From positions 62,001 through 126,000 of the forward strand of contig NZ_BCQJ01000005.1 of NCBI RefSeq assembly GCF_001544375.1: a stretch of DNA of 64,000 bases, in the 5' to 3' direction. Position 1 is the stretch's first letter, and every line of letters starts with the position of its first letter. The translations under genes and the position numbers were made by a program. A model generated the notes under the pieces. The model was not told where the DNA came from and ran no database searches. It saw only the letters and a list, made by a program, of their open reading frames with translations. The stretch comes from Enterococcus canis NBRC 100695. GTDB taxonomy: Bacteria > Bacillota > Bacilli > Lactobacillales > Enterococcaceae. Below, one piece after another: positions 26,428-35,590 of this stretch.

Positions 26428-26457
26428 CTTGCTAGACAAAATGGTTGTTTAAGCAAG
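26428..26457. repeat. inverted repeat upstream of the Cof-type phosphatase
   Basis: CTTGCT (26428-26433) and AGCAAG (26452-26457) flank a partly paired interior, 36 bp before the gene. There is no T-run. It may be a regulatory dyad. Confidence 0.35.
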
Positions 26458-26492
26458 AAACAGACTAACTATTATACGAAAGCGAGTACACC

Positions 26493-27269
26493 ATGAGAAA
26501 AATTATTGCACTAGATATTGATGGGACGTTGATCAGCTCTAACCACGAACCATTAGACAGTACCTATGAAGCAGTGAAACGTCTACAAGAACAAGGACAC
26601 TATGTTACGATTGCTACCGGACGGACCCGCATGATGGCGGAAGAGTTGATTCAAAAAGTTGGCTTGACCAACTACATTTTATGTAATGGTGCGGCAGCCT
26701 TCATGGATCATCAACAGGTCTATAAAAACCTATTACCAACGGAACGCTTGGATCAACTAGTAAAAGAAGCTGCGGAAATGCCAATTGAAACAGCTTTTAT
26801 CGGCTTAGATGGTGTGAAACGCTATATGAAGGACTTTCGACCAGAAGTTGTGGAAGCTATGTCTTTCTTTGGGGATAATTATGTACCTGAATGGGAAGCT
26901 GATTTCCATTTGAAAAATGAAGTCTATCAAGGCCTGGCTTTTTATGATCAATCTTTTGACGGTACTTTTGAAAAAGAGTTTCCTGAGTTTCGCTTTGTTC
27001 GTTGGCATCCATACAGTGTGGATATTGTGCCTAAAGAGGGTTCAAAAGCCATTACACTCATGACGCTAGCTGAACGTCTGGGGGTACCTCAAGCGGATGT
27101 GATTGCAATCGGCGATGGCGAAAATGATAAGGAAATGTTGCAGGCTGCCGGTGTGGGCATCGCCATGGGCAATGCTAGCGACTCCGTTAAAAGTGTGGCC
27201 AATATGGTGACAGCTTCAAACGATGAAGATGGCATTTGGCAAGCATTACGAAAATTAGACTTAATCTAG
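26493..27269 (+). CDS. Cof-type HAD-IIB phosphatase
   Basis: 258 residues. Motif I LDIDGTLI near 7-14, motif II IATGRTR near 40-46, the motif III lysine near 187-190, and motif IV IAIGDGENDKEML near 205-217, which is the Cof/YidA/YwpJ pattern. Such enzymes dephosphorylate sugar phosphates or flavin nucleotides. The ATG at 26493 lacks a strong SD (only GCGAG upstream), unusual for this window. An inverted repeat lies just upstream. Monocistronic; substrate unknown. Confidence 0.92.
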   Translation: MRKIIALDIDGTLISSNHEPLDSTYEAVKRLQEQGHYVTIATGRTRMMAEELIQKVGLTNYILCNGAAAFMDHQQVYKNLLPTERLDQLVKEAAEMPIETAFIGLDGVKRYMKDFRPEVVEAMSFFGDNYVPEWEADFHLKNEVYQGLAFYDQSFDGTFEKEFPEFRFVRWHPYSVDIVPKEGSKAITLMTLAERLGVPQADVIAIGDGENDKEMLQAAGVGIAMGNASDSVKSVANMVTASNDEDGIWQALRKLDLI

Positions 27270-27280
27270 TCAGTAAAGGT

Positions 27281-27321
27281 GGTTGGGACATAACGCAAAA
27301 AGTTATGTCCCAACCTCTTTT
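27281..27321 (+). terminator. terminator with the enterococcal GGGACA-type dyad
   Basis: GGTTGGGACATAAC (27281-27294) and its exact complement (27302-27315) flank a 7-base loop, followed by TCTTTTT. A similar dyad recurs widely in enterococcal and streptococcal genomes. Confidence 0.9.
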
Positions 27322-27428
27322 TGCACGGAGCTATTTGCGAACTTTTTTTGAAGATAGCCCAGCAAGGCTAGGTTTTTTCAGTCAACTGGACTACAATGGA
27401 AACAACTTGCATAGAAAAGAGTGAGCAA

Positions 27429-28448
27429 ATGGATGTAGTAGTCTTAGCAGGAGGCTTAAGTGATGAACGTGATGTGTCACTATCCTCAGGAAGCCAAATT
27501 GCCAATGCCTTGATTCGAAAAGGACATCGGGTATTGTTGGTTGATTTGTACGAAGGTAGCCAATATGCTGATTTTGCATCAGCTTATGCAGCGGAGCGAC
27601 AAGAGCAGTACATGTATGATGTGCCCAAGGTAGCGCCAGATCTGTTAGCTTTGATGCAACAGTTTGATAACCGGCAAGAATTGATTGGTCCAAATGTGAT
27701 TGAATTGTGTCAAAGTGCTGATGTCGCCTTTTTAGCCTTGCATGGTGGGATTGGTGAAAATGGGAAATTACAGGCGCTGTTTGATTTGTATCGGATTCGT
27801 TACACCGGTAGTGGTCACGCTGGTAGCTTATTGGCGATGGACAAGCATTTGGCTAAACAGCTGATGGTCTTTAACGGGATTCCGACGGCTAACTGGTTGA
27901 TGTACCGTAAAGGCGAGCCGATCCCCCAAGTGGAATATCCTTGTGTCGTAAAACCTAACGATAATGGCTCTAGCATCGGCGTCAAGATGGTAGATAATGA
28001 AGCTGGCTTGATTCAAGCCTTGAAAGAAGTGACGCAATATGGGGAGCGGGTCATGATTGAGCAAAAAATCAGCGGCCGTGAATTCTCAGTAGGTGTTTTG
28101 GAAGGGGAGGCCCTGCCCATCATTGAAATTATCCCTAAAGCTGGTTTTTATGACTACGAGAATAAATATCAAGCGAATGCCACAGAAGAAGTCACACCAG
28201 CTGCGTTAACGGAATCGCAAACGCGCAATATGCAGCAATTGGCTCTGAAGGTCCACCAAATTTTAGGATTGGTTGGGTATTCCCGCATTGATTTTATGCT
28301 GGCACAAAGCGGGCACATGTATTGTATTGAAGCAAACACATTGCCTGGCATGACGCCTACTAGTTTGTTGCCGCAAGAAGCAGCGGTGGTGGGGCTGGAC
28401 TATGACGAGTTGTGTGAACGACTTTTGACTTTAGCCTTTAAAAAGTAA
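27429..28448 (+). CDS. D-alanine--D-alanine ligase-like ATP-grasp protein
   Basis: 339 residues. LAGGLSDERDVSLSSGSQIA near 6-25 is a Ddl-type N-terminus, HGGIGENGKLQALFD near 109-123 is the family motif, KPNDNGSSIGVK near 178-189 is the ATP-grasp loop, FYDYENKY near 244-251 is the omega-loop typical of D-Ala-D-Ala enzymes, and DFMLAQSGHMYCIEANTLPGM (split here) holds Mg ligands. It resembles clostridial Ddl more than the usual enterococcal Ddl I recall and has no murF beside it, so it may be a second ligase. ATG 27429 follows AAGAGTGAG; an ATG at 27396 is a less likely start. Confidence 0.85.
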   Translation: MDVVVLAGGLSDERDVSLSSGSQIANALIRKGHRVLLVDLYEGSQYADFASAYAAERQEQYMYDVPKVAPDLLALMQQFDNRQELIGPNVIELCQSADVAFLALHGGIGENGKLQALFDLYRIRYTGSGHAGSLLAMDKHLAKQLMVFNGIPTANWLMYRKGEPIPQVEYPCVVKPNDNGSSIGVKMVDNEAGLIQALKEVTQYGERVMIEQKISGREFSVGVLEGEALPIIEIIPKAGFYDYENKYQANATEEVTPAALTESQTRNMQQLALKVHQILGLVGYSRIDFMLAQSGHMYCIEANTLPGMTPTSLLPQEAAVVGLDYDELCERLLTLAFKK

Positions 28449-28483
28449 AAAAAGGGAGCAAGCCGAAGCCTGCTCCCTTTTTT
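28447..28483. terminator. bidirectional terminator between the Ddl-like gene and def
   Basis: AAAAAAGGGAGCA and TGCTCCCTTTTTT form a strong stem between the converging genes. Confidence 0.95.
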
Positions 28484-28484
28484 G

Positions 28485-29048
28485 CTATTCGATAACTAGT
28501 ACGCCTTCTTTTAAAGCAAAAGGACTTTGATCGTTGATATGGTCAAAGAACATGACGCCATTCAAGTGATCAATTTCATGCTGCACTACGATAGCTTCGT
28601 AGCCTTTAAGTTTTTTCTTCTTTTGATTGCCGTCGATATCCGTATAGGTAATAGTGACACGGGCGTGGCGCACGACATAACCGGGTACTTCGCGGTCAAC
28701 CGAGAGACAGCCTTCACCTTCAGCCAAGCAGGCATCCTGTACGGAGTGACTGATGATTTTAGGATTGTAGAGGACATCCTTAAAGATTGGTTCGGGCTTT
28801 TCCGGATCAGCGCTGGGTACTAACACGGCTGTGATTCGTTTGGAAACATCAATTTGCGGTGCGGCTAAACCAACACCACCCCGCAGTTCCAACTCCTCGG
28901 CTTTAACCGGGTCTTGACTATTTTCTAGGAATGTCATCATTTCCTGCCCTAAGGCGATGTCTTCGGCGCTTAAAGGTAGGCTGACTTCTTCCGCAACTTT
29001 TCGCAAAGTCGGATGACCTTCGCGAATGATATCTTTCATTGTAATCAT
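28485..29048 (-). CDS. def: Peptide deformylase
   Basis: 187 residues, the long Gram-positive (type 2) form. Removes the formyl group from nascent N-terminal Met. GVGLAAPQ near 58-65, EGCLSV near 108-113 and QHEIDHLNG near 152-160 provide the metal Cys and two His plus the catalytic Glu. The N-terminus [11 protein letters not shown] and C-terminus [11 protein letters not shown] closely match the enterococcal enzyme as I recall it. GGAGGGAA precedes the ATG; the frame is open upstream but lacks support. Monocistronic. Confidence 0.97.
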   Translation of the reverse strand: MITMKDIIREGHPTLRKVAEEVSLPLSAEDIALGQEMMTFLENSQDPVKAEELELRGGVGLAAPQIDVSKRITAVLVPSADPEKPEPIFKDVLYNPKIISHSVQDACLAEGEGCLSVDREVPGYVVRHARVTITYTDIDGNQKKKKLKGYEAIVVQHEIDHLNGVMFFDHINDQSPFALKEGVLVIE

Positions 29049-29172
29049 GGGTAGTTCCCTCCAAATACTATGTAGACGCCGCAGCGAATGCGGTCCATAT
29101 AGTAGTGTACCACAAATGGAAAAAAGAGGCAGAAAAATTGTTTGAAACAGGGCCTGCTCATGTGGAAAAGGC

Positions 29173-29201
29173 TTGCTTTTAACGCAGCTTTCCTGTAAAG
29201 T
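29173..29201 (+). promoter_or_regulatory. rpsO promoter
   Basis: TTGCTT (29173-29178), 17 bp, TAAAGT (29196-29201), giving an rpsO leader of about 85 nt. Confidence 0.6.
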
Positions 29202-29207
29202 ATTCCT

Positions 29208-29294
29208 GTATGGAAACATACCGCCTGACACTTGGTTGTGCGAATCACCAACGCCTACTCAGTTTCGGGAAGAAAATAGAAAGAGGTGAAAAAC
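29208..29294 (+). ncRNA. rpsO leader, possible S15 autoregulatory structure
   Basis: The leader contains TTGGT and ACCAA (about 29232-29254) that can pair. S15 commonly controls its own leader, but structures differ between lineages and I cannot match a known class. Confidence 0.35.
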
Positions 29295-29564
29295 ATGGCA
29301 ATTTCAAAAGAACGTAAAAACGAAATCATCAACGAATACGCACGTCATGAGGGGGATACTGGTTCTCCAGAAGTACAAATCGCTGTATTGACTGAAGAAA
29401 TCAACCACTTAAATGAACACGCACGCGTACACAAAAAAGACCACCATTCATACCGTGGTTTGATGAAAAAAGTTGGTCACCGTCGTAACTTGTTAGCTTA
29501 CTTACGTAACTCTGACATCCAACGTTACCGCGAATTGATCCAACGCTTAGGCTTACGTCGTTAA
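29295..29564 (+). CDS. rpsO: 30S ribosomal protein S15
   Basis: 89 residues, exact family length. [21 protein letters not shown] opens it and [21 protein letters not shown] closes it (conserved throughout). Binds the 16S central domain. GAAAGAGGTG precedes ATG 29295; an upstream GTG is in frame but would add only three residues. It is followed after a terminator by pnp, the common bacterial order. Confidence 0.98.
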   Translation: MAISKERKNEIINEYARHEGDTGSPEVQIAVLTEEINHLNEHARVHKKDHHSYRGLMKKVGHRRNLLAYLRNSDIQRYRELIQRLGLRR

Positions 29565-29574
29565 TCATCAATGG

Positions 29575-29606
29575 AAAAGTGGGATTCAGCCGAATCTCAC
29601 TTTTCT
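29575..29606 (+). terminator. terminator of rpsO
   Basis: AAAAGTGGGATTC pairs with GAATCTCACTTTT, followed by a short T-run. It may be partial and allow some read-through to pnp. Confidence 0.8.
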
Positions 29607-29730
29607 TGCTATTTTAAATTAGGTCTTGAGGAGTCTGTTGTTCACTACTATGCAAATGTGAGAAAGAAATCATGGTCTTTTTGACATTTGTTTAGTAGCA
29701 CGCTGACATCCTCAAGGAGAGGAGCGTATT

Positions 29731-31839
29731 ATGACAAAACAAGTATTTACTACCACTTGGGGCGGCCGTCCCTTGCAAGTTGAAGTCGGTCAACTGGCTA
29801 AGCAAGCCAATGGTGCCGTATTGGTACGTTATGGCGACACTGTTGTCATGTCAGCGGCCGTTGCATCAAAAGAGGCGAAGGATGTTGATTTCTTCCCACT
29901 AACAGTTAACTATGAAGAAAAAATGTATGCCGTGGGGAAAGTCCCTGGTGGCTTTATCAAACGTGAAGGACGTCCTAGTGAAAATGCGACCTTAACGGCG
30001 CGCTTGATCGACCGTCCGATCCGGCCAATGTTTGCGGAGGGCTTCCGTAACGAAGTCCAAATCACCAACATCGTGATGAGTGTGGAACAAGATAATACGC
30101 CAGCTATGGCAGCTATGCTGGGTTCTTCCTTAGCGTTGTCAATCTCTGATATCCCATTTGATGGACCGATTGCCGGTGTTGAAGTGGGCCGCGTTAACGG
30201 AGAATACGTGTTGAATCCAACGATTGAGCAACAAGCAGCTTCTGATATCGACTTAAGTGTAGCTGGTACGAAACAAGCCATTAACATGGTAGAAAGCGGC
30301 GCTAAAGAAGTCGGTGAAGATGACATGCTGGGTGCTTTGCTATTTGGTTTCGATGCGATTAAAGAATTAGTGGCCTTCCAAGAAGAAATCGTAGCCGCTG
30401 TGGGCAAAGAAAAAATGGAAGTCAAATTATTGCAAGTTAATCCAGAGTTGAAAAAAGATATTTATGACAGCTATTACAGTGTTATGAAGACAGCTGTTAT
30501 GACGGAAGAAAAATTGGCTCGGGAAGACGAGATCGAAAAAGTCAAAGAAACCGTCAAAGAAGTTTTCAACGAACGCTTTGCTAACGTTGAAACCGAAGAC
30601 TTAGTCCAAATCAGTAAAGAAATCAAACAAGTAGCCGAAGATCTTGAAAAAGATGTTGTGCGTGAATTGATTACTATTGACAAAATTCGACCTGATGGCC
30701 GTAAACTGGATGAAATTCGACCATTGGCTTCTGAAGTAGGTCTGTTACCACGAGTTCATGGCTCTGGTCTATTTACACGGGGTCAAACACAAGCGTTGTC
30801 TGCTTGTACATTAGCGCCATTAGGGGAACATCAAATTATTGATGGCTTAGGCGTTCAAGACTCAAAACGTTTTATTCATCACTATAACTTCCCACAATTC
30901 TCGGTTGGCTCAACTGGTCGTGCCGGTTCACCTGGTCGTCGGGAAATTGGGCATGGTGCTTTAGGGGAACGGGCTTTATCGCAAGTCATTCCTGATGAAA
31001 CAGAATTCCCTTACATGATTCGTTTAGTAGCAGAAGTTTTGGAATCAAATGGTTCTTCTTCTCAAGCAAGTATCTGTGCTGGCACGTTAGCCTTGATGGA
31101 TGCTGGTGTGCCAATTAAAGCGCCAGTAGCTGGTATTGCAATGGGCTTAGTATCTGACGGCGAAAACTATACGATTTTAACCGACATCCAAGGTTTAGAA
31201 GATCACTTAGGCGATATGGACTTTAAAGTTGCTGGGACCAAAGATGGGATCACTGCTTTGCAAATGGATATCAAGATCCAAGGGATTACTGAACAAATCT
31301 TAACCGAAGCTTTAGCGCAAGCGAAAAAAGCTCGGATGGAGATCTTGGCAGAATTGACGTCAACAATTGCGGCACCACGTGAAGAATTGAGTCAATACGC
31401 ACCGAAGATTGAAATGATCCAAATCAAACCTGAGAAAATCAAAGATGTGATTGGTAAAGGTGGCGACACCATCAACGGCATCATTGAAGAAACCGGCGTG
31501 AAGATTGATATCGATCAAGATGGAAAAGTCAGCATCGCTTCAGCCGACGCTGCTATGATTCAAAAAGCCATCAAGATTATTGAAGAATTAACGAAAGAGG
31601 TCGAAGTTGGTCAAGTCTATCTTGGTAAAGTCGTTCGAATCGAAAAATTTGGGGCTTTTGTTAACTTGATTAAAGGGAAAGATGGCCTAGTCCACATTTC
31701 TCAATTAGCTAATGAACGGGTTAATAAAGTCGAAGACGTGGTAAAACTTGGCGATGAGATCTTAGTCAAAGTGACTGAAATCGATAAACAAGGTCGGGTT
31801 AACCTATCTCGTAAGGTCTTATTAGAAGACGACAAATAA
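29731..31839 (+). CDS. pnp: Polyribonucleotide nucleotidyltransferase (PNPase)
   Basis: 702 residues, standard length. 3'-5' phosphorolytic exoribonuclease of mRNA turnover. Two RNase PH-like domains (about 10-210 and 310-540; FTRGQTQAL near 349-357 and DGSSSQAS-like [14 protein letters not shown] near 436-449), then KH ([16 protein letters not shown] near 570-585) and S1 ([20 protein letters not shown] near 625-644). AAGGAGAGGAG precedes the ATG. Follows rpsO as in most bacteria; closed by two hairpins. Confidence 0.98.
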   Translation: MTKQVFTTTWGGRPLQVEVGQLAKQANGAVLVRYGDTVVMSAAVASKEAKDVDFFPLTVNYEEKMYAVGKVPGGFIKREGRPSENATLTARLIDRPIRPMFAEGFRNEVQITNIVMSVEQDNTPAMAAMLGSSLALSISDIPFDGPIAGVEVGRVNGEYVLNPTIEQQAASDIDLSVAGTKQAINMVESGAKEVGEDDMLGALLFGFDAIKELVAFQEEIVAAVGKEKMEVKLLQVNPELKKDIYDSYYSVMKTAVMTEEKLAREDEIEKVKETVKEVFNERFANVETEDLVQISKEIKQVAEDLEKDVVRELITIDKIRPDGRKLDEIRPLASEVGLLPRVHGSGLFTRGQTQALSACTLAPLGEHQIIDGLGVQDSKRFIHHYNFPQFSVGSTGRAGSPGRREIGHGALGERALSQVIPDETEFPYMIRLVAEVLESNGSSSQASICAGTLALMDAGVPIKAPVAGIAMGLVSDGENYTILTDIQGLEDHLGDMDFKVAGTKDGITALQMDIKIQGITEQILTEALAQAKKARMEILAELTSTIAAPREELSQYAPKIEMIQIKPEKIKDVIGKGGDTINGIIEETGVKIDIDQDGKVSIASADAAMIQKAIKIIEELTKEVEVGQVYLGKVVRIEKFGAFVNLIKGKDGLVHISQLANERVNKVEDVVKLGDEILVKVTEIDKQGRVNLSRKVLLEDDK

Positions 31840-31853
31840 ACAACTGATTACGC

Positions 31854-31886
31854 TGGCACCTCACAAAAATGAGGTGCCACGTTTTT
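31854..31886 (+). terminator. terminator of pnp
   Basis: TGGCACCTCA and TGAGGTGCCA flank a 6-base loop, followed by CGTTTTTG. Confidence 0.9.
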
Positions 31887-31914
31887 GATTTTGCAATTGT
31901 AAATATAAAAGCAT

Positions 31915-31950
31915 AAAAAAGCGTTAAGGGTCTAGCCAACGCTTTTTTTT
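31915..31950. terminator. second hairpin between pnp and mreC
   Basis: AAAAAAGCGTT and AACGCTTTTTTTT with a 12-base interior. It looks like an intrinsic terminator and isolates the mre genes from pnp. Confidence 0.8.
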
Positions 31951-32013
31951 ATTCTGAAAGAGTGATAGAATTGGGATTGGTTTTGTATATCGAAACGTGC
32001 CAGGGGTGTAAAT

Positions 32014-32874
32014 GTGAAGAAATTTAATCCAAACAAAAATATTATTATAACGCTGATCGTAGTGATCATCGTGGTGGCGGTCATTACCGTAACGGCCGCA
32101 CAGCGCGCTAAAGACAATAAGAACAATCTTGTTCAATCCGTTGCGAATGATACGGTAGGGCTGATCGATAAAGGTCTCTCTTATCCGGTGAAATTCGTAC
32201 AAAATGCCGTCTCTTCTGTTGGAGACTTGATCAATACTTACCAAGAAAATAAGGATTTGAAAGCAAAAATCGACAGCTATGACGAAGCTGTTATTAAAAA
32301 TAAAAATTATGAAAAAGAAATTGATCAATTGAAGCAAGAGCTTGAATTGAATGAAACACTCACGAGTTATGACAAAGTCACGGCTAATGTGATTACCCGT
32401 TCGCCAGATACTTGGCAGGACATGCTGATTGTAGATCGCGGCTCAAAAGATGGCATCGAGGTCAATATGGCTGTTATGAGTCAAAAAGGATTGATTGGGC
32501 GTGTGATTGAAGTCAATGCTTTGTCTTCTAAGGTCGAATTACTGACCTCGGCTAATCAAAACGCCAATCATTTTCCAGTTCGTATCAGCTCGAAAGATGG
32601 GAATGCTTATGGTCTGCTGAAGTCTTATGATGAGGATCACCAAGCCTTTGTCGTTTCACAACTTACTGGCAACACAGACCTGAAAAAAGGGGATGTTGTC
32701 CAGACTTCTGGTCTAGGAGGCAATTCACCAGCCGATTTATTAATTGGGACTGTTGAAGAAATCAAGCCCGATAAATTTGGGCTAGAACGGCAAGTCTACG
32801 TCAAACCTTATTCAGAACTCTATGATATTTCAGTAGTCACTATTGTGAAACGTCTAGTAGAGGATGGTCAGTAA
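32014..32874 (+). CDS. mreC: Cell shape-determining protein MreC
   Basis: 286 residues. One N-terminal transmembrane helix (about 10-30), a coiled coil at 70-115 (KDLKAKIDSYDEAVIKN onward), then the beta-rich MreC domain with VDRGSKDGIEVNMAVM near 148-163 and GLIGRV. It anchors the peripheral cell-wall elongation machinery. The start is GTG 32014 with AGGGGTG upstream; a nearby ATG is out of frame. mreD starts 2 bp after its stop. No mreB is adjacent, normal for ovoid lactic acid bacteria. Confidence 0.93.
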   Translation: MKKFNPNKNIIITLIVVIIVVAVITVTAAQRAKDNKNNLVQSVANDTVGLIDKGLSYPVKFVQNAVSSVGDLINTYQENKDLKAKIDSYDEAVIKNKNYEKEIDQLKQELELNETLTSYDKVTANVITRSPDTWQDMLIVDRGSKDGIEVNMAVMSQKGLIGRVIEVNALSSKVELLTSANQNANHFPVRISSKDGNAYGLLKSYDEDHQAFVVSQLTGNTDLKKGDVVQTSGLGGNSPADLLIGTVEEIKPDKFGLERQVYVKPYSELYDISVVTIVKRLVEDGQ

Positions 32875-32875
32875 T

Positions 32876-33409
32876 ATGACAAAAGCTAATTTGAAGTATT
32901 ACGCCCCCGTCCTATTCTTTTTCTTTCTATTATTAGATGGTCAATTAACCAGCTTTTTAGATGGCTATACTCATAATGTTTATTTCGCTATCTCGCATTT
33001 TCTCTTGCTGGCATTTCTATTGGCAACGGATGTTTTACCCAAACGTTATCTAATCGTAACCGCTCTGATTTTAGGGTTGATTTATGATAGCTATTATGTG
33101 GGGATTATTGGTATTTATTCAGTTATCTATCCTTTGACGGTGGCGTTGATGATCACCTTTGAAAAGACGATTAACACCAACGTCTTTACGAGATTTTTTG
33201 GCGCAATCATCAGTATTACGTTTTTTGAACTGGCAGCACTAGTCATGCAGATGTTATTTCAATTTACCAATGCTGCGCCTCTTTACTTTATCTCGCGGGC
33301 GCTGGGGCCAACACTCTTACTGAATATCTGTCTCTACTGGATCTTTGTCTATCCCTTGGGAAAACTCTTTTTTATCTGGCGACCACGTAAACGACCTGCT
33401 AAACAATAG
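32876..33409 (+). CDS. mreD: Rod shape-determining protein MreD
   Basis: 177 residues with five hydrophobic helices, MreD family: FFFLLLDGQLTSF near 14-26 and GLIYDSYYVGIIGIYSVIYPL near 64-84 (conserved D-Y-G region). Partner of MreC in peripheral wall synthesis. The ATG follows AGAGGATGG, part of which lies within mreC. The end of the gene overlaps the stem of its terminator. Confidence 0.92.
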   Translation: MTKANLKYYAPVLFFFFLLLDGQLTSFLDGYTHNVYFAISHFLLLAFLLATDVLPKRYLIVTALILGLIYDSYYVGIIGIYSVIYPLTVALMITFEKTINTNVFTRFFGAIISITFFELAALVMQMLFQFTNAAPLYFISRALGPTLLLNICLYWIFVYPLGKLFFIWRPRKRPAKQ

Positions 33410-33427
33410 GCAGGTCGTTTTTTTGCA
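33390..33427 (+). terminator. terminator of mreCD
   Basis: AACGACCTGC (33390-33399, inside the end of mreD) and GCAGGTCGTT (33410-33419), followed by a T-run. Confidence 0.93.
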
Positions 33428-33597
33428 GAATTGTTCAATAAAATTATGTAAAGCTGTCATTTTTTAAAAGGGATTTGAAATGTTTTTGTAATGTTAGCTT
33501 TATCTCGCTGACACACTGCTATGATACAATTCTTTTGTCTTAAGGAAAAATTAGAAATTCAAGATAAATTGAAATGCAAAAGTCGGAGGAATGAAGA

Positions 33598-34974
33598 GTG
33601 AAGAAAAGTTTGTTTTCAGCATTAATGGTTTGTTCGTTAACTCTTACCGCAGTGGCTTTGCCCGTTGCTGCATCAGCAGATGAGTTTGATACTAAAATTG
33701 AACAACAAGATCAAAAAATCAATGAATTAAATAGCCAAATTTCTTCAGCAGAAGCTGAGTTATCCCGTATTGAATCTGATATGACCACAACCGCTGCCAA
33801 AATTGATGAATTGACTGCACAAAAAGCGGATTTGACAAATCAAGTCAAAAAATTGCAAAAAGAAATTTCAGATTTGAATGTTCGAATTCAAAAACGTGAA
33901 GTGAAAATTCGTGAACAGGCTCGTTCTGTTCAAACAGATGGCAATAGCAACACTTATTTAGACGTAGTTTTAAATGCAGATTCTATTTCGGACGCGATTT
34001 CGCGTGTAACGGCTATGACCACAATCGTCAATGCCAACAATGATTTAGTAAAACAACAAAAAGAAGATAAAGAAGTTGTGGAAACAAAATCCGCTAAATT
34101 GGAAAAACAATTAACAGCTTTGGAAGCTTCTGAAAAAGAATTAGCTGAAAAAAGCGACTCACTAAAAGCGATGAAGATCCAACAAGAAGTCGCGCGTAAT
34201 GAACTAGCAGCACAAAAATCAACGGAAGAAAGCAAAAAGCAAACATTCCTTGATCAAAAAGCTGAAGCAGAACGTAAGCTAAAAGAAGAACAAGCTCGTA
34301 TCGCAGCTGAAAAGAAAGCGGAAGAAAAACGCCAAGCAGAACTAGCAGCGGCACGTGAACAACAAGCACAACGTCAAGAACAATTACAACAAGAATCAGA
34401 AACAGCGACTCAAGTGACTGAGACTGAAACAGCAGCGGACACGTCAAATGAGTCAAATGAGTCAAATTCTGGTGGTCAAACAACACCAACTCCAGCACCG
34501 ACACCTGCTCCTGAAAAACCAGCCGAAAACAATGATAATGGCAATGCAGGCTCAGGTAGTTCATCTGTTTCTTCTAGTAAGCAAGCAGCTATCAATGCCG
34601 CTTTGGCAGATGTTGGGAACTCTTATGCAACAGGTTGGAACCAACCTGGTGAATGTTTAGTAGCTGTTCGTCGTTGGTTAGGCGCTGGCGGTATTGGTTT
34701 CGGTTTTGGCGGACCATACAGCCAATTGGCTAACTCAGCTTCACAAGTTTCTTGGTCTGACGTACAACCGGGGGATGTCGTGCAATATTATAGTCCAGTG
34801 TCACCAGATGCTTGGATTGGCGGCGTTCATACTGTTTTAGTCGTTGGTGTTAGTGGTGGCACTGTCACTATCGTTGAATCCAACAACCCAGGAGGATCAG
34901 GCTACGTTTCTAAAACAACTGGCTGGGCTCCAGCACCACCAGCAGGAATGACTTACGGGGTCTTCCGTTTCTAA
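33598..34974 (+). CDS. SagA/PcsB-like secreted peptidoglycan hydrolase
   Basis: 458 residues. A signal peptide (about 1-27, cut after ASA) precedes a long coiled coil at 30-260 typical of SagA/SalB/PcsB proteins. A Ser/Asn/Thr/Pro linker (about 270-325) follows. The C-terminal domain (325-458) has Cys in NQPGECLVAVRRWL, His in GGVHTVLVVG and SNNPGG, a CHAP- or NlpC/P60-like cysteine hydrolase pattern. Position after mreCD matches sagA in enterococci and pcsB in streptococci, where the product cleaves septal wall. GTG 33598 follows GGAGGA. The linker has a 9-bp DNA repeat. Confidence 0.88.
   Translation: MKKSLFSALMVCSLTLTAVALPVAASADEFDTKIEQQDQKINELNSQISSAEAELSRIESDMTTTAAKIDELTAQKADLTNQVKKLQKEISDLNVRIQKREVKIREQARSVQTDGNSNTYLDVVLNADSISDAISRVTAMTTIVNANNDLVKQQKEDKEVVETKSAKLEKQLTALEASEKELAEKSDSLKAMKIQQEVARNELAAQKSTEESKKQTFLDQKAEAERKLKEEQARIAAEKKAEEKRQAELAAAREQQAQRQEQLQQESETATQVTETETAADTSNESNESNSGGQTTPTPAPTPAPEKPAENNDNGNAGSGSSSVSSSKQAAINAALADVGNSYATGWNQPGECLVAVRRWLGAGGIGFGFGGPYSQLANSASQVSWSDVQPGDVVQYYSPVSPDAWIGGVHTVLVVGVSGGTVTIVESNNPGGSGYVSKTTGWAPAPPAGMTYGVFRF
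34443..34467 (+). repeat. 9-bp tandem repeat in the hydrolase linker
   Basis: GTCAAATGA occurs at 34443-34451 and 34452-34460, followed by a partial third copy. It encodes SNE units and keeps the frame, so copy number could vary between strains. Confidence 0.85.
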
Positions 34975-34988
34975 TCAAACATTTATGG

Positions 34989-35018
34989 CTGGTCAGCAAT
35001 CGCTGACCAGTTTTTTTA
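34989..35018 (+). terminator. terminator of the SagA-like gene
   Basis: CTGGTCAGC, four-base loop, GCTGACCAG, then TTTTTTTATT. Confidence 0.95.
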
Positions 35019-35040
35019 TTTGCTAAAGGAGGTCTAGGCA

Positions 35041-35529
35041 ATGAAACGAGCTATGAAGAATGGACAATTTTATTTGGGGGTCGCCCTGGTGATTATGCTG
35101 ATTTTATTTATCAGCTCTTCGCAAACTTACGAACAACAGTCACAAGTTTCACTGTTAGAAAAATTATTGCAAAATGAGCCTTTTAAGGACTCTTTAAAGG
35201 GGATTTCTTTTGAGTATGGCGGGAGTCCGGTTAGTATTGCTGCCTCAGGTTATTTCAAATTTGTGGAATTTTTCATCCGTAAAGGCGCACATTTTTTGAT
35301 TTACTTTATCTTAGGTGGTAGTTTCTATCTGGCTTTATTTCCACGTCTTAAAACTTTTTGGCTTACAGCAATGTATAGCTGGCTAGCGGCGGTTGGTTAT
35401 GCCGGTTTAGATGAATTTCACCAAATGTTGACCGGAGGGAGAACACCCTTATTTCAAGATGTGATGTTGGATGGCTTTGGCGCAATGACCGCTATTTTGT
35501 TGATCATGTTGGTTAAACGTTTGAAGTAG
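35041..35529 (+). CDS. VanZ-family membrane protein
   Basis: 162 residues with about four helices. RKGAHFLIYFILGGSFYLAL near 80-99 and DEFHQMLTGGRTPLFQDVMLDGFGA (split) near 122-146 are the VanZ-like signature. VanZ itself gives low-level teicoplanin resistance, but most family members are uncharacterised and this one is not in a van cluster. AAAGGAGG precedes the ATG. It lies between the SagA-like gene and yebC. Confidence 0.88.
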   Translation: MKRAMKNGQFYLGVALVIMLILFISSSQTYEQQSQVSLLEKLLQNEPFKDSLKGISFEYGGSPVSIAASGYFKFVEFFIRKGAHFLIYFILGGSFYLALFPRLKTFWLTAMYSWLAAVGYAGLDEFHQMLTGGRTPLFQDVMLDGFGAMTAILLIMLVKRLK

Positions 35530-35533
35530 TTTT

Positions 35534-35562
35534 TTGTTTTAGTCACTGACTTTCGCTATAAT
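35534..35562 (+). promoter_or_regulatory. yebC promoter
   Basis: TTGTTT (35534-35539), 17 bp, TATAAT (35557-35562), 28 bp before the gene. Confidence 0.7.
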
Positions 35563-35590
35563 AGAAAGAAAAGGGAAAGCAGGGAGATAG

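Noticed and set aside
26393-26492. Promoter for the Cof-type phosphatase
   Set aside because: TAGACAA-like and TATATT-like hexamers occur but not with good spacing; only the inverted repeat is reported.
35041-35529. Glycopeptide-resistance cluster (VanZ plus the Ddl-like gene)
   Set aside because: No vanHAX, vanRS or other van genes; VanZ-like proteins are common and the Ddl-like gene lies 7 kb away.
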